Source: Pseudonocardia sp. 73-21
Lineage (GTDB): Bacteria > Actinomycetota > Actinomycetes > Mycobacteriales > Pseudonocardiaceae
DNA length: 64,000 nucleotides
Reading direction: 5' to 3'
Assembly (NCBI RefSeq): GCF_001899645.1
Contig: NZ_MKVV01000091.1
Location: forward strand, 1 to 64,000
The translations under genes were made by a program, and so were the position numbers. Shown piece after piece: positions 33,501 through 41,100 of the stretch (position 1 is its first letter; every line of letters begins with the position of its first letter). The notes below the pieces were generated by a model. The model did no database searches and had not been told where the DNA came from. It saw only the letters and a program-made list of their open reading frames with translations.

Positions 33501-34907
33501 GGCCACGACGCGAGTGCCCGGACCGCGGCCACCGCCCGCGCCGACGCGGCGCACGCGCACGCCCGCACCTCGCTCGCCGACGCCACCGCGGAGTCCCGCC
33601 TCGCCCGGTCCGAGGTGGACCGGCACCCGGCTGTCGACGACGTCGTGACCGGCTCGCACACGCCCCCTGTCCAGCCGGACCTGTCTGCCACGCGCGAGGG
33701 TGCGCTCGCGGCCGCGTCGGCCGCCGACGCCGAGGCCCAGGAGCACCGTCGCCGACGGGAGGAGTCGGCCGCGGCCGCGGCGGCCGTCGTCGCCGCCCAG
33801 GCCGGGGCCCGGGACCGCGCCACGGCGATGCGGCACCTGGGCGAGCTGCTGGCCGCGAAGCCCGAGCCGGACCGGGAGCCCTTCACCGGACCCGCCGAGG
33901 ACGCCCGGGCCGCGGTCGACCGCGCCCGCGAGGCGCTCGACGCTGCCACCGCCGCCGCGGCCCGCAGCCGCCGGGCCGTGGACAAGCTCGGCCAGGAGAC
34001 GGCGCTGTGGGCGGCCGAGGACCGGTTCGCCGGCGTCAAACCGCCCGTCCGCGACCGCTTCCGCGCGTCCGACGCCGCCGAGGACCTGCTCGCCGGCGCC
34101 GAACGCCTCGCCGACGACCTCGACCTGCTGGCGGTCAACCTGCGGGGCCGGCTCGACGAGCTGGAGGAGCACAAGGGCGTCGTCGTCACCGCGATGGTGG
34201 GCATGGTCCGCCAGGCGCTCAAGTCGCTGCAGCGCGCCCAGGCGCTCTCCGAGCTGCCCGAGAGCCTGGGGGAGTGGGCCGGCCAGCGGTTCCTCGACGT
34301 CGGGCCGCGCGCGTCGGTGGAGACCGCCGACGCCGTGCTGCGCGAGCGCTGCTCCCGGCTCGTCGACACGCTCACGGCGCGGGGCGTGCCCGTGCCGCGC
34401 GGGCACGAGCTGCTGTGGCAGGCCACCAGCGCCGTCGTCGGCGAGGGGAACTGGAAGGCGAAGGTGCTCAAGCCGTCCACGACGTTCGCACTCGAACGGG
34501 TGTCGGTGGAGCGGATGCGCAAGTGGTCGGGCGGGGAGAAGGTCACCATCTCGCTGCTGTTGTTCTGCATGGTCGCGAAGCTGCGCGCCACCGGCCGGGG
34601 CCGCGACCAGCCCGGCCTGGGCGCCCTGCCGCTGGACAACCCGCTCGGCAAGGCCAACTACGTGGTGTTCCTCAACCTGCAGCGCAAGGTCGCCGCGGCC
34701 AACGGCATCCAGCTGATCTTCCTCACCGGCGTCGGGGACATGAAGGCCGTCGGCCGCTTCCCCAACGTGATCCGGATGCGCAACACCCGCACCCGCAGCC
34801 GCGAGTACGTCTCGATCGCGGAGCGTGAGGTGGCCGGCACGGATCCGGCCGGCGTCGTCGACACCACGCGGATCTGGCGCGAGGATCCCACGCTCACCCT
34901 GCTCTGA
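30537..34907 (+). CDS. SMC-like ATPase (MukB/MksB/JetC-like)
   Basis: A 1456-aa SMC-like protein. Walker A NGGGKST is at residues 48-54 and the ABC signature SGGEK at 1331-1335. Two very long Ala/Arg/Glu-rich coiled coils (about 260-570 and 750-1280) flank a globular hinge-like region (about 575-745, including LERAGIAAATGWGYLAETVP). The Walker B-like segment LPLDNPLGKANYVVFLNL has D1367-N1368, with Asn where the catalytic Glu is normal. Such proteins extrude or clamp DNA with kleisin and kite partners, here the two preceding genes (ATGA overlap at 30537). The size is close to MukB. No JetD-like nuclease follows; the next gene is a 58-aa peptide. Confidence 0.8.
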   Translation: MNASDVMWTISRIRLDRIGPTAARFLDVTLDLRDDGGLPLDTIIWLRNGGGKSTVLSLVCALIRPYRRDFLATAATGKHLEDYVLGADTAHVIVEWSGPQGRRLVTGAVYEWADRTQPADPNRDHDRLNARWYVFSPAEGRAELDLLPFGEVQKDFVAAVRDLDAIPGCGAAVTDRADRWRRLLDEHGLDTEIFTPILQMNATEGGIEGQFQFRGADQFVQYLLELIVDPEVPGQVAEILESVRAGLADRPELLADLTFADEAVPRLRALAVARDERTAAADAVARQEAAARELAGALAAAAADADLEHRTGAERARRHTDEAASHARAAEAAHATATALRHHAAALRLATAEADVARLAEQERAAGEQVAAWRATPAVHALREAEQRAAALAGQLAAATEEAEPLRERRDRAAAGYAAALRRSIAAVDDQVADLRAGAEADAEQERAARVRGEEARDERARLTAALSAAQDALASLDRDLAAAVAAGHLETGETVPAAVERHTAADAAAATTSEEADAGRRALVEERRGLQERASALAAARAAAEQEHDAAAQRRRELQGRADDLARDERLRSLGGGEALDPVVEAGDLGDALATAIARTERRRVELAVDGAEDERALAALAATGLLPGGLDLVRARDALERAGIAAATGWGYLAETVPAVRHAAVLQAAPALASGLLVHDERDLPAAREAVLAAGLRPTSAVVIGTTADLAAVSSGAVSGTHPFVVPPAPALIDRAAAGAELTARERARADRAGADDALAAELARDTDLRRRLRRLREDCSPGTLDALVAEEAAATARLTDLAVQARLVEEAADALGERERALDDARTAAERTRRAAAAALGTLAGLAPREEDAAGLRRRVATLPAEIADCARTVTAESDAEADHRRLAATALDHAGSLARTAAAQRADLAALGDVGTADGPETSVNDARATFDSARAAYDREVSGSALASSLAEARRALERARDQVGELPATVRAVARDLLDTADGHDASARTAATARADAAHAHARTSLADATAESRLARSEVDRHPAVDDVVTGSHTPPVQPDLSATREGALAAASAADAEAQEHRRRREESAAAAAAVVAAQAGARDRATAMRHLGELLAAKPEPDREPFTGPAEDARAAVDRAREALDAATAAAARSRRAVDKLGQETALWAAEDRFAGVKPPVRDRFRASDAAEDLLAGAERLADDLDLLAVNLRGRLDELEEHKGVVVTAMVGMVRQALKSLQRAQALSELPESLGEWAGQRFLDVGPRASVETADAVLRERCSRLVDTLTARGVPVPRGHELLWQATSAVVGEGNWKAKVLKPSTTFALERVSVERMRKWSGGEKVTISLLLFCMVAKLRATGRGRDQPGLGALPLDNPLGKANYVVFLNLQRKVAAANGIQLIFLTGVGDMKAVGRFPNVIRMRNTRTRSREYVSIAEREVAGTDPAGVVDTTRIWREDPTLTLL

Positions 34908-34938
34908 CGCCCGCTCGCCGATTCCTGCACGCCACGCC

Positions 34939-34965
34939 GGTCACCCTGTGGAGTGATCGGTGACC
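34939..34965 (+). terminator. Stem-loop downstream of the SMC-like operon
   Basis: GGTCACC at 34939-34945 pairs with GGTGACC at 34959-34965 around a 13-nt loop, 31 bp after the operon's last stop. There is no T tract; it may end the transcript or protect its 3' end. Confidence 0.35.
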
Positions 34966-35012
34966 AAGCGTGTGATAGGTCTTGCCCGGACCCTCTCCGT
35001 CGGGTGATGATT

Positions 35013-35029
35013 CTCGTGCACCGTACGAG
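35013..35029 (+). promoter_or_regulatory. Inverted repeat CTCGT-N7-ACGAG upstream of the 58-aa peptide gene
   Basis: CTCGT at 35013-35017 and ACGAG at 35025-35029 form a 5-bp dyad about 54 bp before the ATG at 35083. It could be an operator; no convincing promoter hexamers are visible. Confidence 0.3.
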
Positions 35030-35082
35030 GCTCTCCGAACACGAAGAGTGAGTAGCGGTGGGTACGCGCAAGGGGGACGACG

Positions 35083-35259
35083 ATGTCGGCAGAACACGAG
35101 GTTTCCGGCGACTACGGCTACGACATGGTCCAGGAGGTCAAGGCCTCCCTGCACATCCCGTCCCCCCGCAAGCGCACGCCCGTCAGCGGCATCCGCGTGC
35201 CGGGCCACCTGCTCGACGTGGACGGCGACTACGGTTACGACTGCGTCCACGATCAGTAG
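35083..35259 (+). CDS. 58-aa peptide with duplicated GDYGYD motif
   Basis: The ATG at 35083 has a strong ribosome site (AAGGGGG, about 6 nt upstream) and encodes 58 residues. The peptide begins MSAEHEVSGDYGYDMVQEVK, has a basic middle (IPSPRKRTPVSG) and ends DVDGDYGYDCVHDQ, so the motif GDYGYD occurs at both ends. It has no signal peptide or membrane segment, and I know no family for it. The stop codon lies inside the first unit of a 17-bp tandem repeat. It could be a regulatory or precursor peptide, but no modifying enzyme is adjacent. Confidence 0.6.
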   Translation: MSAEHEVSGDYGYDMVQEVKASLHIPSPRKRTPVSGIRVPGHLLDVDGDYGYDCVHDQ

Positions 35260-35296
35260 GGGTCCACGATCAGTAGGGGTCCACGATCAGTAGGGG
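35246..35296. repeat. 17-bp tandem repeat, three units
   Basis: TCCACGATCAGTAGGGG is repeated exactly three times, at 35246, 35263 and 35280, followed by TCC. The first unit encodes the last codons and stop of the 58-aa peptide; the others are non-coding and lie between it and the convergent phosphatase gene. Length 17 is not a multiple of three. Confidence 0.92.
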
Positions 35297-35316
35297 TCCC
35301 CGAGCAACAGCCCGGC

Positions 35317-36561
35317 TCAGAACGGCCGGGCCACCGGGGTGCCGTCGGACCCGGTGACCGGCCCGCCGTTCCAGTCCAGGCACACCACCGTCGCGTCGTC
35401 GCGCAGGTTCTGTTCGGTGGCGTGCAGCACCGCCTCGCCGAGCACGTAGACCACCTCACGCGGGTGCAGGGCCGCGGTCCGCGCGAGGGTGGCCTCCACG
35501 TCAAGGTCCTCGGCGTTGCGCTCCAGCATCCCGTCGGTGACCAGCACGATCCGGTCGCCGGGTTCCAGGGTGATGCGCTGCACGGTGAAGGCCCGGCCCG
35601 GCTCGATGCCGAACGGCATCTCGATGGCCAGCTCGATCTCCTCGACGCGGCCGTTGCGCACCCGCAGCGGGAACGGGTGCCCGGCGTTGACGATCGCCAT
35701 CTCGGCGGAGGCGAGGTCGACCCGCACGAGCTGGCCGGTCACGAAGTCACCCACGGGTGAGTGGGCGGCCAGCGCGTCGTTGGCGATGGCGGCCTGTTCG
35801 GCCAGGCCCACGTCGCTGCGGCGACTGTTGCGCAGGCTCCCGACGAGCACCGTGGCGAGCAGCGCGGCGTGCACGTCGTGGCCCACCGCGTCGGTGATCG
35901 AGACGTGCAGCTGGTCGCGGTCCAGGGCGTAGTCGAACGTGTCGCCGCCGACGGCGTTGGCCGGTTCCAGCCATCCCGCGACGGTGAAGCGGCCGGCCTC
36001 GCACGTGAACGCGCCCGGCAGCAGCCGGCGCTGGATCTCGGCGGCCAGGGAGAACGGCATGGACCGCTGGGCCCACTCGAACAGGTCGGTGTGCCGCCGG
36101 CAGGCGACCACCACGTAGGCCAACGTGCGGGCGGCGTCGGCGATCTCGCGGACGCTCTCGGCGTCGGGGTACCAGGGCAGCTCGAGCTCGAGCACGCCGA
36201 TCGTGTCGCCGCGGTCGGTCACCGGCACGATCAGCCGGGCCCCGTCGCCGTTCCCACCATCGCCGCTCCCGTCGGCCCTGGGGCTGAGATCGGCCTCCTG
36301 GCTGCGCAGCACCTGCTCGTAGACCGTGCCCGGGAGCTCGACGGTCGGCACGTTCTCGGCGCCCTGCTCCCGCTCCCGCGCGGCGTTGGCGTCCGTGCCC
36401 CCGAACCGGGCGACGGCCCGACCGCTCAGGTCGGTGATCAGGAAGTACACCGCATCGGCCCCGAGCATCACGGCCAGCCGGTCGGCCATCACGTCGATGG
36501 CCTCGACCGGTGACGACCCTCCCACGAGGTCGAGCAGCGCGCGCAGGTCGATGTGGGACAC
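35317..36561 (-). CDS. GAF domain PP2C-type (SpoIIE/RsbU) phosphatase
   Basis: A 414-aa protein. The N-terminal GAF-like sensor spans about residues 15-165 (VEAIDVMADRLAVMLGADAV, RLIVPVTDRGDTIGVLEL). A SpoIIE-type PP2C phosphatase follows from about 175, with AAEIQRRLLPGAF, the metal-binding ANAVGGDTFDYALDRDQLHV, the HDVHAALLATVL segment and, near the end, LRDDATVVCLDWNG. It probably dephosphorylates an anti-sigma-factor antagonist in a partner-switching pathway; no kinase or antagonist is nearby. It lies 28 bp downstream of the ABC transporter ATPase gene on the same strand. Confidence 0.9.
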   Translation of the reverse strand: MSHIDLRALLDLVGGSSPVEAIDVMADRLAVMLGADAVYFLITDLSGRAVARFGGTDANAAREREQGAENVPTVELPGTVYEQVLRSQEADLSPRADGSGDGGNGDGARLIVPVTDRGDTIGVLELELPWYPDAESVREIADAARTLAYVVVACRRHTDLFEWAQRSMPFSLAAEIQRRLLPGAFTCEAGRFTVAGWLEPANAVGGDTFDYALDRDQLHVSITDAVGHDVHAALLATVLVGSLRNSRRSDVGLAEQAAIANDALAAHSPVGDFVTGQLVRVDLASAEMAIVNAGHPFPLRVRNGRVEEIELAIEMPFGIEPGRAFTVQRITLEPGDRIVLVTDGMLERNAEDLDVEATLARTAALHPREVVYVLGEAVLHATEQNLRDDATVVCLDWNGGPVTGSDGTPVARPF

Positions 36562-36589
36562 GGGGGCACCTTGCCACGATCGTGCCGGA

Positions 36590-37687
36590 CTATCCCGCCG
36601 TGGGGTCCACCAGCAGCAGGTTGGTCCCGGTCACCGCCACCTCGACGGCGTCGCCGACGCCCAGCTTCGCGGCCTCGCCACTGGGGCGGTCGGCCAGCAC
36701 GGCGAGATCCCCGTCGAGCAGGACGGCGACCCGGGTGGTCCCGCCCAGGAACGTCTTGCCCGTGACGATCCCGGCCCCGTGCTCCGCGGCGGTGACCCCG
36801 ATCAACTCGGGCCGGGCCAGGACGTCGACGCGGGCGTCCACGCCGCGCCCGCCCACGTCCACCGGGGTCACGTCCCGGCCGAGCACCCGCACCCCACCGC
36901 TCACGACGTGCGCGGGCAGCCGGTTCATGGTGCCGACGAACTCGGCGACGAACGCGGTGGCCGGGCGGTCGTAGAGCTCGTCGGGCGTGGCGATCTGTTC
37001 GAGCTGCCCACCGCGCATGACGCCGACCCGGTCGGCCATGGACAGTGCCTCCTCCTGGTCGTGGGTGACGAACAGGGTGGTGGTGCCGAGCTGGGTCTGC
37101 AGCAGCCGGATCTGCTCGCGCAGCTGCAGCCGCACCTTCGCGTCCAGCGCGGAGAGCGGCTCGTCGAGCAGGAGCACCCGCGGCTCGATGGCCAGCGCGC
37201 GGGCCAGCGCCACGCGCTGCTGCTGGCCGCCCGACATCTGGTGGGGGTACTTCGCGGCGTGGTCGGCGAGGCCGACCATGTCGAGCAGCTCGGTGGCGCG
37301 CTCGTTGCGCCCGCTGCGCCCCCGGACCCGCAGCCCGAACGCCACGTTGTCGCGCGCCGACAGGTTCGGGAACAGGCTGTAGCTCTGGAACACCATTCCC
37401 ATGTCCCTCCGCCGCGTCGGCACGCCGGAGATGTCCTTGCCGTCCACCAGGATCTGGCCCGAGTCGACGGTCTCCATGCCGGCCAGCGCCCGCAGCGCCG
37501 TCGTCTTCCCGCACCCCGACGGCCCGAGCAGGGCCACGAGCTCACCCGGGGCGAGCGAGAGCGACAGGCCGTCCAGCGCCCGGGTGGTGCCGAACGTGCG
37601 GCGCAGGTCGAGCAGCTCGACGGCGGCGCCGCCCGTGACGGGTGTCGTGAGGGCCGCGGCCGTGGCGCGGACGTCGGTGCTGGTCAT
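36590..37687 (-). CDS. ABC transporter ATP-binding protein (Pot/Fut type)
   Basis: A 365-aa ATPase with Walker A GPSGCGKTT, Q-loop MVFQSYSLFPNLS, signature MSGGQQQRVALARAL, Walker B RVLLLDEPLSALDA and the H-loop in FVTHDQEEAL. A C-terminal TOBE domain follows (GRDVTPVDVGGRGVDARVDV onward). This is the layout of PotA, FbpC and sulfate/putrescine-type importers. The ATG at 37687 overlaps the upstream permease stop (ATGA). With two permeases and a binding protein it makes a complete importer. Confidence 0.92.
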   Translation of the reverse strand: MTSTDVRATAAALTTPVTGGAAVELLDLRRTFGTTRALDGLSLSLAPGELVALLGPSGCGKTTALRALAGMETVDSGQILVDGKDISGVPTRRRDMGMVFQSYSLFPNLSARDNVAFGLRVRGRSGRNERATELLDMVGLADHAAKYPHQMSGGQQQRVALARALAIEPRVLLLDEPLSALDAKVRLQLREQIRLLQTQLGTTTLFVTHDQEEALSMADRVGVMRGGQLEQIATPDELYDRPATAFVAEFVGTMNRLPAHVVSGGVRVLGRDVTPVDVGGRGVDARVDVLARPELIGVTAAEHGAGIVTGKTFLGGTTRVAVLLDGDLAVLADRPSGEAAKLGVGDAVEVAVTGTNLLLVDPTAG

Positions 37688-38505
37688 GGCTCTCCCGTGG
37701 TGGTGCGGCCGCGCCGCCGGTCGATGAGCGAGATGCCGAGCAACAGCAGCCACACGACCACCAGCGACAGCAGCGACACCGCGACGGACACGTGCGCGTC
37801 GTCCTGGCTGAACACGACCATCCACACCGGGAAGGTCTCGTACTGGTCGAGGCTGGCCATCGTGTACTCGCCGAGCACCAGTGCGATGGTCAGGATGGTG
37901 GCCGACAGCACCGCCGAGCGGAGGTTGGGCAGCAGCACGCGGAACAGCGTGGTGAACCAGCCGCCGCCCAACGACGTCGACGCCTCGACGAGGGTCTTGA
38001 GCGACAGCGCGCGCAGGCCCGAGTCGAGGGAGCGGTAGGCGAACGGCATGGCCAGCACCGCGTACTCCAACGCGAGCAGGTAGGGCGTCCCCTTGAGGGA
38101 GCCCGGCGCCACCTGCAGCACCCCGACGATCAGCACGACCGGCGGGATGACGATGGGCAGCAACGTGATCCCCTCGAACAGCCGCTGCACCCGCGGCAGC
38201 CGCAGGTGCACGTAGACCGCCGTGGGGATCATCAGCGCCAGGGTGATCACGATCGTGACGAGCGCGAGGTTCACCGACAGCCCGAACGCGTCGGCGAAGC
38301 CCTCCTGCGAGGGGATGCCGGCGAACACGTCGGCCGACACCCCGCCGTCGGGGGTCTCCATCGCGAACGCCGCCGCCGCGTAGAGCGGGATCAGGAAGTA
38401 GGCCCCGACGAGCAGGAGCACGATCCACCGGGTGAGCGATCCGGTGCTCGGCCCGCGCGGCACCCGGGGCCGGACGACGACCCCGACATCCGCTACCGCA
38501 ACCAC
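37684..38505 (-). CDS. ABC transporter permease (PotC-like)
   Basis: A 273-aa membrane permease starting at GTG 38505, with GGAGGGC 7 nt upstream, overlapping the previous gene by 13 bp. The first helix is TRWIVLLLVGAYFLIPLYAA. The EAA-type coupling loop reads VEASTSLGGGWFTTLFRVLLP. About six helices are visible. An open frame extends to 38817 but is antisense-like and unsupported. It partners the other permease in the inner membrane. Confidence 0.9.
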   Translation of the reverse strand: MVAVADVGVVVRPRVPRGPSTGSLTRWIVLLLVGAYFLIPLYAAAAFAMETPDGGVSADVFAGIPSQEGFADAFGLSVNLALVTIVITLALMIPTAVYVHLRLPRVQRLFEGITLLPIVIPPVVLIVGVLQVAPGSLKGTPYLLALEYAVLAMPFAYRSLDSGLRALSLKTLVEASTSLGGGWFTTLFRVLLPNLRSAVLSATILTIALVLGEYTMASLDQYETFPVWMVVFSQDDAHVSVAVSLLSLVVVWLLLLGISLIDRRRGRTTTGEP

Positions 38506-39350
38506 TTCGAGGCCCTCCGCTGCAGGACGCTGTAGAAGACCATCACCACGGCGATGATCACGATCATGCCGAGTCCCAGGGCCTTGCCCACGTTCTCCTG
38601 GCCCGAGAGCACGTTGCCGTTGAGGAAGCCGCCGATCTGGATCGGGGTGATCGCGAGGCTGCCACTCGTCAGCGCCTGGGTGGTGGCGTAGGCGGAGAAC
38701 GCGCCGCCGAACAGCAGCAGCACCGACCCCAGGAACGACGGCACGAGCACCGGCCCGCCCACCATCCGCCAGTACTGCCAGCCGCTCGCGCCGAGGTTGT
38801 CGGCCGCCTCGCGCCACGCCGGCTTGAGTCCCTCCAGCGCCGGGGTGATCACGAGGATCATCAGCGGGATCTGGAAGTACATGTAGACGATCGCGATGCC
38901 GACGAAGGTGTAGAGGCTGAACCCGTGGTCGTAGGGGTCGAACCCCAGCGCCTTGAGCCAGCCCACCACCAGCCCGCTGCTGCCGAGCGAGGCGATGAAC
39001 AGGAACGCCAGCTGCACGCCGCCGAAGTTCGCGAACACCCCGGACGCCGTCGACACGACCCGCCGCAGCGCGCTGCTGCCGCTGGTCTGCACCACGTGGG
39101 CCACGACGAGCCCGATGATGCCCGGCACGACCGCCGTGACGATCGACAGCTCGATGCTCGTGACGTAGCCCTGCAGGTAGATGCCGCTGGCGGCGACCTG
39201 GATGTTGCCGAGGGTGAACTCGCCCGTGGCCGGGTCGGTGAACGCCCCGACGACGATCGCGATCACCGGCAGGCCCAGGAACACGAACGCGTAGACGGCG
39301 AACGGCGCCAGCCCGCTGAACGCCTTCAGGCGGCCGAGTACCACCGCCAC
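38493..39350 (-). CDS. ABC transporter permease (PotB-like)
   Basis: A 285-aa permease with about six hydrophobic segments (LAPFAVYAFVFLGLPVIAIV first). The coupling loop is REAADNLGASGWQYWRMVGG, consistent with the binding-protein-dependent permease family of polyamine, iron and thiamine importers. The start is uncertain: GTG 39350 is 2 bp after the binding-protein stop, with another GTG two codons later. It belongs to a tight binding protein-permease-permease-ATPase operon. Confidence 0.9.
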   Translation of the reverse strand: MAVVLGRLKAFSGLAPFAVYAFVFLGLPVIAIVVGAFTDPATGEFTLGNIQVAASGIYLQGYVTSIELSIVTAVVPGIIGLVVAHVVQTSGSSALRRVVSTASGVFANFGGVQLAFLFIASLGSSGLVVGWLKALGFDPYDHGFSLYTFVGIAIVYMYFQIPLMILVITPALEGLKPAWREAADNLGASGWQYWRMVGGPVLVPSFLGSVLLLFGGAFSAYATTQALTSGSLAITPIQIGGFLNGNVLSGQENVGKALGLGMIVIIAVVMVFYSVLQRRASKWLR

Positions 39351-39352
39351 GC

Positions 39353-40486
39353 TCAGCCGCCCACGGCCGCGGCCCACTGCTGGGACACGATCGTCTTGGC
39401 GGCCGCCTGCTGGGCGTCGGTCGGGTACTTCACCTCACCGGCGGGCGCGGGCGGGAGCTTGGCGTTGGCGGCCGCGTCGACGGTGCCGTCCTTCACGAGG
39501 TCCGGCAGCAGGATCGGGCGTGCCGACCCGTTGAGCCACAGGTTCTGCCCCTCGACGGAGTACAGGAACTCCTCCCACAGCCGTGCGGCGGCCGGGTGCG
39601 GAGCGGTCGCGTTGATCGCCTGCGAGTAGTAGGCCGCGTAGCTCGCGTCGGAGGGGATGACGACCTTCCAGGACGGCAGCTGGCTGGCCACCGAGGACTC
39701 CTGCAGGTAGTCCCACCAGATCAGGATCGGGGTCTGCCCACTCTGGACGGTGGCCGGCGATCCGGTGACCGGCACGAAGTTGCCGGCGGCCTTGAGCTTC
39801 TTGAAGAAGTCGACGCCGGGCGCGATGTCGTCGAACGACCCGCCGTTGGCCAGCGCGGCGGCGTACACGGCGGCGAACGCGGCGCCGGCCTGCGTGGGGT
39901 TGCCGTTGATCGCGACCATGTTCTTGTACTCGGGCTTGAGCAGGTCGGCGAACGACGTGGGCGGGTTCGGGACCTTCGCCGGGTCGTAGCCGATGGAGAC
40001 GTAGCCGCCGTAGTCGCTGGTCCAGGTGCCGCCGGCGTCCTTGGCCGCGGCGGGGATCTTGTCGAAGCTCGCGACCTTGTACGGCGCGAGGAGCCCGTCC
40101 TTCGAGGCCTGGATGGCGAAGGACTGGCCCAGGTCGAGCACGTCGGGCGCGCGGTCCTGGCCCCTCAGCTGCTTGACGGCGTTGATCTCGTCCTGGCTCG
40201 ACCCGTCCGGGTTCGCGTTGTCGATCGTGATGCCGTACTTGGCCTCGAAGGTCTTGATGATGGTGCCGTAGTTGGCCCAGTTGGCGGGCAGCGTGATGGT
40301 GTTGAGCGTGCCCTCCTTCTTCGCCGCGGCGACCAGTGCGTCCATGCCACCGGCCTCGGTGACCGAGGTGGCCTTCGCGATGTCGGAGCCGGAGCCACCG
40401 CTCGCCGTGCCGGATCCCGAACCGCAGGCGGTCAACACCATCGCAGCGGCGGCCACGACCGCCATCCCGATCATCGTTCTACGCAT
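39353..40486 (-). CDS. ABC transporter substrate-binding lipoprotein (PotD-like)
   Basis: A 377-aa extracellular solute-binding protein with a lipoprotein signal (MRRTMIGMAVVAAAAMVLTAC, lipobox cysteine at 21) and an SBP type 8-like body: GTLNTITLPANWANYGTII, APDVLDLGQSFAIQASKDG and TPILIWWDYLQESSVAS. The family covers spermidine/putrescine, iron and similar ligands. The amine oxidase remnant next door makes an amine or polyamine substrate attractive, but this is inference. First gene of its operon; the divergent side holds only the remnant. Confidence 0.9.
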   Translation of the reverse strand: MRRTMIGMAVVAAAAMVLTACGSGSGTASGGSGSDIAKATSVTEAGGMDALVAAAKKEGTLNTITLPANWANYGTIIKTFEAKYGITIDNANPDGSSQDEINAVKQLRGQDRAPDVLDLGQSFAIQASKDGLLAPYKVASFDKIPAAAKDAGGTWTSDYGGYVSIGYDPAKVPNPPTSFADLLKPEYKNMVAINGNPTQAGAAFAAVYAAALANGGSFDDIAPGVDFFKKLKAAGNFVPVTGSPATVQSGQTPILIWWDYLQESSVASQLPSWKVVIPSDASYAAYYSQAINATAPHPAAARLWEEFLYSVEGQNLWLNGSARPILLPDLVKDGTVDAAANAKLPPAPAGEVKYPTDAQQAAAKTIVSQQWAAAVGG

Positions 40487-40829
40487 GCCCAGACCTTCCG
40501 TGTGACCACCCGGGCGGGTGAGTGCGCGCAGAACTTGTCATTACGAGTTGGCCGAGATGGAGGTGGATCCTCACCACCGGGTGAACAGCTGCTGAACCGC
40601 GGGCGCCGGACCAGCCGGAGCGGAGTTCTGTCCGGTTCAGGCCCGGTACGCACTCGGCCGTTCGGACCAGCAGGTCGCGGACGCTCCGGTGGTCGGCGCG
40701 ACGGGGGCGCGGCACGACCGGGCCCGGGAGCTGTTCGGCGTGCGGGACGTCCCTGCTGGCGGTGGTCCCGGGCTCGATCACCATCGGGGTGCTGACGGAG
40801 CTCCGGCTCGCGGTGCAGGCCATCGGGAT

Positions 40830-41034
40830 CCGGGCGTGGCCCGGGACGACGGTGCCGGCCAACGGGCGGTCGGTCGAGAACACCGACGTCGTGCTCTGCT
40901 ACGTCTTCGGCATCCACCATGTGCCCCGCGTCGAGGACTGGCCGGTGATGCCGTCCGACACCGTGTCGTTCCGGCTCAAGCCCGCGGGCTTCTTCGACGC
41001 CAACCCGTCCCTCGACGTGGCACCGTCGTGAGGT
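40830..41034 (+). pseudogene. C-terminal remnant of a copper amine oxidase
   Basis: Within the 614-bp gap upstream of the binding-protein gene, the plus frame ending with a TGA near 41031 reads SVENTDVVLCYVFGIHHVPR, then VEDWPVMPSDTVSFRLKPAG and FFDANPSLDVAPS. This is the conserved C-terminal end of primary (copper/TPQ) amine oxidases, including the HH that supplies the third copper ligand. Only about 65 residues remain; the TPQ site and the first two copper histidines are absent, so it is a relic. The rest of the gap (40487-40829) shows no recognisable gene. Confidence 0.65.
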
Positions 41035-41100
41035 ACGGCGCCCAGCTCGGGCCCGACATCACCTTCCTCGACGTGCCCCGCCGCCGCCGCTGCGGCGCGG

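Noticed and set aside
30303..34406. 1367-codon open frame antisense to the SMC-like gene
   Set aside because: It is the complement of a coiled-coil gene with strong third-position GC bias. The sense strand has Walker A, signature and Walker B-like motifs; the antisense has none.
28162..35082. A JetD/topoisomerase VI-like nuclease completing a Wadjet locus
   Set aside because: No toprim-like or JetD-like frame was found on either strand around the SMC operon. Its absence is reported as a finding.
35246..35296. 17-bp repeats as CRISPR, iterons or an attachment site
   Set aside because: The three units are head-to-tail without spacers. There is no replication protein, integrase or tRNA nearby, so only a tandem repeat can be claimed.
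40487..40829. Additional gene fragment (frame with PGSITIGVLTELRLAVQAIG)
   Set aside because: The stretch looks protein-like, but I could not relate it to any family and it lacks a start with a ribosome site.
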